In this document: positions 19,786 to 24,956 of the stretch, piece by piece
Position numbering within the stretch: the first letter of the stretch is position 1
Layout of the letters: each line of letters opens with the position of its first letter
Origin: Mikrocytos mackini
Lineage: Eukaryota; Endomyxa; Ascetosporea; Mikrocytida; Mikrocytiidae
DNA length: 24,956 bases
Assembly (NCBI GenBank): GCA_030180075.1
Contig: JASNJN010000299.1
Coordinates: 1-24,956, forward strand
Reading direction: 5' to 3'
Notes under the pieces: generated by a model
What the model saw: the letters and a program-made list of their open reading frames with translations, nothing else
The model's database searches: none
What the model was told of the DNA's origin: nothing
Position numbers and translations under genes: made by a program

Positions 19786-20387
19786 ACAAGCACGCCTTTA
19801 ATCTATTTGATATGGAAAACCACACATTAGAGTTCGCAATAGACGATCCTCTGTTTTATATAAACATTGCGTTTGATAATGTTGATGTTCATTTATATAA
19901 TGATAAAAACGAACCCAGAGATATAACGAGTGATGAACAAGATGTTTTTGAGTATGAAGGAAAGAGAACATCTGTATTTGCTTTGTATGCGTATACGGTG
20001 GATGGTTTGTCAATTCTTATTCCACAGCGTGTATGGTATTCTATGAAAAATGGGCGACCACACAATAATTGTTTTTTCACAGGATATTCACACCACGAAA
20101 ATGAAACTTTCAAAGAAACTCGAAGCGAAGATTACCATGTCTTTATAAGTTCACTTTCAGATAGTCAACCAGATCAACTGTTAATAGAATCGAGTGTTAG
20201 CCGTCCATGGTACCCCGTTTCACTAGATAAGCATTATCAAAAATATAAAAAGATTATACATGAAGATAAAATTTTAGATGAAGAATTCCTGGAAAGTACA
20301 GTACTTATAACAAGAAACAATAAAGATTCGTTAAAATATTTCAAGACTAAATATAATAGGGAAGATATGACATATACAAAAAAATGA
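19782..20387 (+). CDS. Unrecognised 201-residue protein
   Basis: A single open frame from ATG at 19782 to TGA at 20385-20387 encodes an acidic, soluble-looking protein with no signal peptide or membrane span. Its middle has a beta-rich character (FYINIAFDNVDVHLYND, SILIPQRVWYSMKNGRP) and the C-terminus is Lys/Asp-rich. I do not recognise a family. The absence of the usual AAATTT signal directly before this ATG and the protein-like frame just upstream suggest that this ATG may be internal to a longer, perhaps broken, gene. It lies between a gypsy fossil and a MULE and is not obviously part of either. Confidence 0.5.
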   Translation: MNKHAFNLFDMENHTLEFAIDDPLFYINIAFDNVDVHLYNDKNEPRDITSDEQDVFEYEGKRTSVFALYAYTVDGLSILIPQRVWYSMKNGRPHNNCFFTGYSHHENETFKETRSEDYHVFISSLSDSQPDQLLIESSVSRPWYPVSLDKHYQKYKKIIHEDKILDEEFLESTVLITRNNKDSLKYFKTKYNREDMTYTKK

Positions 20388-20845
20388 AGAAGTTCGATAA
20401 TTCAAATGAATATAGAATAAATTAGTTTATACAGAAAATCGATTTTCAGGCGCTGTTTATTTACTTTATTATTAAATGTATCGATTATTTATAACCTTAA
20501 TAACGATTTCTAGGTCGGTTTGTTTGCTTTTGGATAGTGTAGTAAGGTTTCTTGCCCTCTTGTTTTTTAAACTTTACATTAAAATTTTATGGACTCTAGG
20601 ATGCTTGATAATGGCTATAAATCAAGAATATCGATTATAATATTGAAATAATAATGTGTTCTTGGTGATACACGTTTATATCATTTCGATTTGAATAAAA
20701 TTTAAATTCTGCTAAAATTTGATACACGTTCCTATTGGTTTTAAAAAACACCGTGTGAGTGTATAGTATCATAACCGGACATTACACACAGTTTACACAA
20801 TTGTGTAGTTTTTTATATTTTCAAAAATAAAAATTTCTTAGAAAA
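20388..20845. other. AT-rich stretch upstream of the MULE
   Basis: No gene is visible. It should contain the left terminal inverted repeat of the MULE if one is present, but I could not match any sequence here to the DNA right of 23078. It ends in CAAAAATAAAAATTT (20822-20836), which could be the transposase promoter signal. Confidence 0.5.
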
Positions 20846-20974
20846 TTGGGAAACACTTCATGTGAAGCACAAGGGGTGTCACCCCCAATACAACACACAG
20901 CATCTTTAACTGATACAAACTCCAGACACACTGATATTTCGCGATCCAACGCTTCGCAAGTCGACACTAACACT

Positions 20975-21345
20975 ATGGACGCTACTCCATACTTTTCTAC
21001 AGAGGCCTCTGCACTTCTGCATAAAGACGAACAGCAACAGAGTCTACCAGAACATCATACTGGTCTAAATTCAACTCAAGCATCATTACAAAGCAATCAA
21101 ATACCACACAAAGAAAATATTTTCGCTGGGAGTACTTTAACACAGAATAAATTGGACGATGAAGGAGACACATGCCACTTACACCAGGCAATGACTTATT
21201 CTGGCTGGGGCAGAGATTTAAAAGCTTCGCGGACTTCATGCGCGTTTTTGAAAAGTACAATTTACTTTTTGGAAGTGTTTACATTCGTTCTACAAGTTGG
21301 TCCGTTGATGAATGGATAAAAAGTCTAATAAAGCTTACAAATTAA
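20975..21345 (+). pseudogene. Frameshifted N-terminal part of the MULE transposase
   Basis: Two frames appear to carry the N-terminus of the transposase at 21312-23078. The first, from an ATG at 20975 (the open frame reaches back to about 20846), is Ser/Thr/Gln-rich and probably disordered, up to about 21160. The second, 21172-21345, reads MPLTPGNDLFWLGQRFKSF and FMRVFEKYNLLFGSVYIRS, which resembles the segment that precedes the DNA-binding zinc finger in many MULE and FAR1-like proteins. Homology then passes to the third frame near 21312. Both changes are of the same sense (one base back), the second in a GATAAAAAG run. Single-base deletions are the simplest explanation. A spliced transcript is the alternative. 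Confidence 0.6.
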
Positions 21346-23078
21346 GAAATTTGATTAAAAGATTCAGATATAAAGCGATCAACTTTACATGTGAATTTGG
21401 GAAGGAACAAAGTATTCACAATAAAGAGACAAACAAGTTTTCATACACAAAGAAAATGGGATGCAAATTTGAAATTTCACTAAAATGTGACTATTCAGCT
21501 TTGGTGGTCGAAAGTTACCACCCTCATGCTCCACACAGCAATATTTCTTTTAAAAAGCCTAATATGACAGAGGGAGCAATCGCAGACATTACGAACGGAC
21601 TTAAAATGAAAGCAAACTTGAGACAGATTATAAACACAACAAAGGATTCATCTAAACTACAAAAGCACAATTACAACGACATCTACAACAAAGCAAGAAA
21701 AATAAGAGAAGGCTTGGACAAAAAACACTTTAATCGATTTGACATTCTTTCACTAACAGACGTTACTTTAGATTTACATGATTCAGAAGGTCTTTACTTA
21801 GGAACGTACTACCAGGATGAATACATGAAAAGAATGTACTCGGAATATGGAAACATTCTTTTTTTTGACGGGACTTATAACATTGTAAAGAATGATGAGA
21901 CTATTTTCGTTCTGAGTGTTATTACAGGGGAAATGAAAACAGAACCGGTACTGGTCTTTACAACAGTCAATGAATGCTACGAAACCGTAGCTCCGTTCTT
22001 TGAACACTTCTGTGGGTATAATAATTCTTTAAAGCCCATGTTATGTTTAACTGATAAAGACCTAAAGGAGAGAAAGATTATAAAGAACTTTTTTCCGGAA
22101 TTCAAACTTAGACTCTGTTACTTTCACATTATACAGTGCTTCCAAAGAAAAATAAACAAACTAATAAAGAATAAAGAAGAACGAGCAACTGAGTTAAAGA
22201 AAATAAAGGATTTGTTTAGATGTAAAGACATAGAATCATTTGAGAGAATAAGAGCCGAATTGAGAGAAGACATGAAAGAATACTATAATAAGAATTGGTA
22301 CGGATATCGTTTTGAAACTATTTCTTACTTTTTGGAATGCTTGGTTGACTACAGGACATTAACAAATAATAGAGCAGAAGGACTTAATAGTATGCTCAAG
22401 AGAAACTTCAAGAGGAACACAGATACAAAAGTTTTTTATTCTGAATTGGAAAAGTTACTTGTTCATTACAGAGAAGAGTCCAACTACAGCACATTAAAAA
22501 CCTACATGAAAGTACCAAGATTGAATTTAGCAACACAAGTTCAAAAGGATTTAAAGAATTTATTAACATTAACAGGATATAGACTGATGACTACCAATTT
22601 ATGTGACACAGCAGTTATAGAAAACCACACTTCATGTAGGTTATACGATTCGCATGAAATGGTATGTTTTAATTGTGTACAGGAGCAGCAACTTGTTGTT
22701 TCGAGCATAAAACAAATTATCGGAAGGAGATGGCTAAAGGAACATTTTATTGAGGCATTGATATATCCCGTGATTGACATCAATAAAGAGCATGTATACA
22801 AACACTTGGGAATGATTTATAAGAGAACACAAACAGAAGTGGGTGACTATAAGAAAGTATTTGGGGACATTTCGAATAACAAAGCAAAGAATAATAAAGT
22901 ACTGGACAATAAAAACGCGGCTACCAAAATAGATGATTATGCACCTAAGACAGATAACTTTATAGGAATTCTTACAAAAAAGATTAAGTTCTTATTAAAA
23001 GGGAATAAAAGGATGAGCAGGGCGATAAAAAAGGGATTTCTGGATGATATAATTACAACAATATCAGAGTATAAATAA
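21312..23078 (+). CDS. MULE (Mutator-like) transposase, zinc-finger and catalytic part
   Basis: This nuclear DDE transposase is open over 588 residues. A WRKY/GCM-type zinc finger occupies about 15-75, with C27, C51 and the H70-x-H72 pair as likely ligands. The MULE catalytic domain (about 150-370) shows ILFFDGTYNIV (D186), MLCLTDKDLKERK (D248), LCYFHIIQCFQRK (C269, H272, the conserved C-x2-H) and TNNRAEGLNSMLKR (E356). The C-terminal third holds a few Cys and His residues (SCRLYDSHEMVCFNC) but no classical SWIM motif, and ends in a Lys-rich tail. The ATG at 21312 is unlikely to be the original start because N-terminal homology continues upstream in another frame. MULEs usually make 8-11-bp target duplications, so this family could have mobilised the MITE at 15660-15993, although no shared terminus was found. 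Confidence 0.88.
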   Translation: MDKKSNKAYKLRNLIKRFRYKAINFTCEFGKEQSIHNKETNKFSYTKKMGCKFEISLKCDYSALVVESYHPHAPHSNISFKKPNMTEGAIADITNGLKMKANLRQIINTTKDSSKLQKHNYNDIYNKARKIREGLDKKHFNRFDILSLTDVTLDLHDSEGLYLGTYYQDEYMKRMYSEYGNILFFDGTYNIVKNDETIFVLSVITGEMKTEPVLVFTTVNECYETVAPFFEHFCGYNNSLKPMLCLTDKDLKERKIIKNFFPEFKLRLCYFHIIQCFQRKINKLIKNKEERATELKKIKDLFRCKDIESFERIRAELREDMKEYYNKNWYGYRFETISYFLECLVDYRTLTNNRAEGLNSMLKRNFKRNTDTKVFYSELEKLLVHYREESNYSTLKTYMKVPRLNLATQVQKDLKNLLTLTGYRLMTTNLCDTAVIENHTSCRLYDSHEMVCFNCVQEQQLVVSSIKQIIGRRWLKEHFIEALIYPVIDINKEHVYKHLGMIYKRTQTEVGDYKKVFGDISNNKAKNNKVLDNKNAATKIDDYAPKTDNFIGILTKKIKFLLKGNKRMSRAIKKGFLDDIITTISEYK

Positions 23079-23399
23079 TTTTAATTTTTAAAAAGGTAGA
23101 TTCATTTAATTTTATTTTATATCTATTTTAATTTTCAATTTATTAAATAACATTATTATGCAATGGGAATGTTCCATGTTTAAATATAAATTATATAAAT
23201 ATTAATTTAAGATTAATTTGATTTTAATATATCTGAATAATTTATCTATTATTCCGTTATATTAGTGACGTGCTCTGCACGTTGATTATAGTACTTAGCC
23301 TTTTTGTAAGGCCCGCTACTGTCTCGTTTAAACATGTCAAATATTTGTAAGAATTTTAATTTCTATATTTATTTATTAACAAGATCATCAGGACGTATT
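23079..23399. other. AT-rich stretch downstream of the MULE
   Basis: No gene is visible. A short inverted repeat, ACGTGC-TCT-GCACGT, lies near 23268-23282. No right-hand MULE terminus could be paired with the left flank. Confidence 0.5.
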
Positions 23400-24480
23400 C
23401 CTAAGGCACGTCAGTTTGCCTCTCTCTTTTCTTCTTTTCTCAAAGTTCTATCGTTGTTCCTTTAAGTCTAAATAGTATGGTTTTACTCTCTTTTTATTTA
23501 CCCATACGTCTTTGTTCATTTGCCTTATCCTTAAGACGTCGTTGTGACTTTTCATGCTCAGTATCTCAAAGGGACCCTTCCACTTTGGAGCTAACTTGCT
23601 TACTTCATGGTTCCATAGCATGATATACTGTCCAACTTCGTAGTCTTCCGCTTTAGTTCGCTTACTGTTTCTTTTCTTTTCTTCCTTTTCAGCTGAACTC
23701 TTAATTCACGAATGTACTTCACTGATTACCACTTCTTTTTTCTTTTAAGGGGGTCTATTGGATTGTATCCTAACTGTATGGAAGAAGGTGTGGTGTTAAG
23801 ATTTCTATTGTAGCTGCAATTAAAGGCATCTTCAATCTTTTGCAGTGCTTCTTTTACTCCTATCTTTCTGTTTTTCTGTGTCCTCAAACCATTCCCTATA
23901 AAGATGTTGACCCTTTCACTTAAGCTATTACCCGTTGGGTTATAGGCTGTGGAATACTTGGGTTCAATGTTCTTCTGTTTAAGGAAAGCTTTTAAATAGT
24001 CCGAAGTATACTGGCTCCCCTGGTCACTTAGAAAGACGCTTGGTTTAGAGAACTGTGTTAACCAGCAATTTGTAAATGAACTTGCGATATCCTTTCCTGT
24101 AATTGTCTCAAAAAATCCCATCTTTGTGTATCTGCTAAACATATCTGTAAAGGTAACAATATAACCTTTGCAAAACTGGCCAAATTCCTCAGTCTCGAAT
24201 GGGCCCCAGATATCAGATGAGACTTTTTCAAAAGGTTTGATGGGAATAGATGTATTTGCTTCATTTTTAATCAATACTTTATGTAATTCGCCTTTAAAAT
24301 GTTTTCGTGTAGTTCTTAAGGTTTGTTATAGGAATTTGCCGACGTGATTAAGTATTTGGCACGTATCAAATAAAATTTTTCTTGGTCAGGTGTTAAGGTT
24401 GAAATGAAGTGTATTCAAGCGGATCTCGGTCACAAATAGATTCTTTTCCGGCGGGATTGGTTGGGCAAGTTTGTTGGATC
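23400..24480 (-). mobile_element. Ty3/gypsy LTR-retrotransposon fossil, integrase part
   Basis: Fossil of an LTR retroelement on the minus strand, recognisable by an rve-type integrase core (VSSDIWGPFET, TFTDMFSRYTKMGFF, FLSDQGSQYTS, NSLSERVN). Upstream of the core (to about 24480) is part of the N-terminal integrase region, and downstream (to about 23400) is the C-terminal region that follows the core in Ty3/gypsy integrases. The copy is broken, with a few interruptions, and is truncated: neither LTRs nor gag, protease or reverse transcriptase are attached. It lies upstream, in its own orientation, of the gag-protease fossil at 17724-19568, which is the wrong order for one element, so the two come from different insertions or a rearrangement. 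Confidence 0.85.
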
Positions 24481-24602
24481 TTTTTTCTGTTCAAGGAGGT
24501 CCTCCATAAGATTGCTGGAATTTAAATTTTGAAAAAGTATTAGGCATTTATATACCAACCAGCAGCTTTGACCACTACAAAAAACATACAACGCGTTTAT
24601 AA

Positions 24603-24851
24603 CAACATCAAAATCTATATGTCGTGTTGAAATAATGTTTAGAATAATAAACTTTGTATTTCACTAAAACAAAGTTTATTATTCTACACATTATTTCAAC
24701 ACGACATATAGATTTTGATGTTGAAATAATGTTTAGAATAATAAACTTTGTTTTAGTGAAATACAAAGTTTATTATTCTAAACATTATTTCAACACGACA
24801 TATAGATTTTGAAATAATGTTTAGAATAATAAACTTTGTATTTCACTAAAA
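24603..24851. repeat. Serial palindrome: three hairpin units with an alternating loop
   Basis: Unit 1 has arms at 24603-24656 and 24670-24723, 54 bp with one mismatch, around a 13-nt loop (TATTTCACTAAAA). Unit 2 has arms at 24721-24750 and 24764-24793 around the same 13 nt in inverted orientation (TTTTAGTGAAATA); its right arm continues through the CACGACATATAGATTTT sequence to 24810. Unit 3 is a half unit (24811-24838) followed by the loop in its original orientation (24839-24851), where the repeat stops. Every arm shares the core GAATAATAAACTTTG or its complement. Confidence 0.92.
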
Positions 24852-24956
24852 CCAACACCAAGTGTTTAAAAGCTAAACAAATGACATATTGTTAGACATC
24901 TTTTCTATAATACAATATATATACAATAATTTGAATTAAAAATCATAAACAAAAAA

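Noticed and set aside
20388-23399. Terminal inverted repeats bracketing the MULE transposase
   Set aside because: No convincing pair could be matched by eye between the left and right flanks.

Overview
The window looks like a piece of an AT-rich, transposon-laden microsporidian genome, most like the expanded genomes of the Hamiltosporidium or Nosema type. The reasons are inference from sequence: intronless divergent genes, an AAATTT-type signal just upstream of the convincing starts, a very diverged Dna2-type nuclease, and hAT, Tc1/mariner, MULE and Ty3/gypsy elements side by side. No rRNA, tRNA or CRISPR was found. The species cannot be fixed from the sequence alone.

Layout. 1-755 holds the 5' part of a broken hAT transposase gene (minus strand) that runs off the left edge. 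810-3823 is a gene desert with one striking GC-rich palindrome. 3824-5602 is a second hAT transposase gene (minus), apparently intact, whose 5' end is a 19-bp minisatellite. 5640-7152 has no convincing gene. 7153-7568 is a foldback element with perfect 128-bp arms, directly abutting a headless open frame at 7569-7877. 8084-14291 is the only clear host-gene island: a Dna2-like nuclease (minus) and a 1382-residue filamin-like actin-binding protein (plus), divergently transcribed from a 205-bp spacer. 14292-17143 is transposon country again: a MITE-like inverted-repeat element that cuts what looks like a host gene start, a decayed Tc1-like transposase gene which itself carries a 334-bp MITE with a 9-bp target duplication, and a possible small membrane-protein gene. 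17724-19568 is a Ty3/gypsy gag-protease fossil. 19633-20387 holds an unrecognised host-like gene in two overlapping frames. 20846-23078 is a MULE transposase gene with a frameshifted N-terminus. 23400-24480 is a Ty3/gypsy integrase fossil. 24603-24851 is a serial palindrome.

How it fits together. Only the Dna2-like and filamin-like genes look like stable host genes. The rest is a record of DNA-transposon and retroelement insertion, including one element nested in another. The most unusual items are the filamin-like protein with up to eight calponin-homology-like modules, the Dna2 nuclease that stops before a helicase, and the cluster of long perfect inverted repeats.
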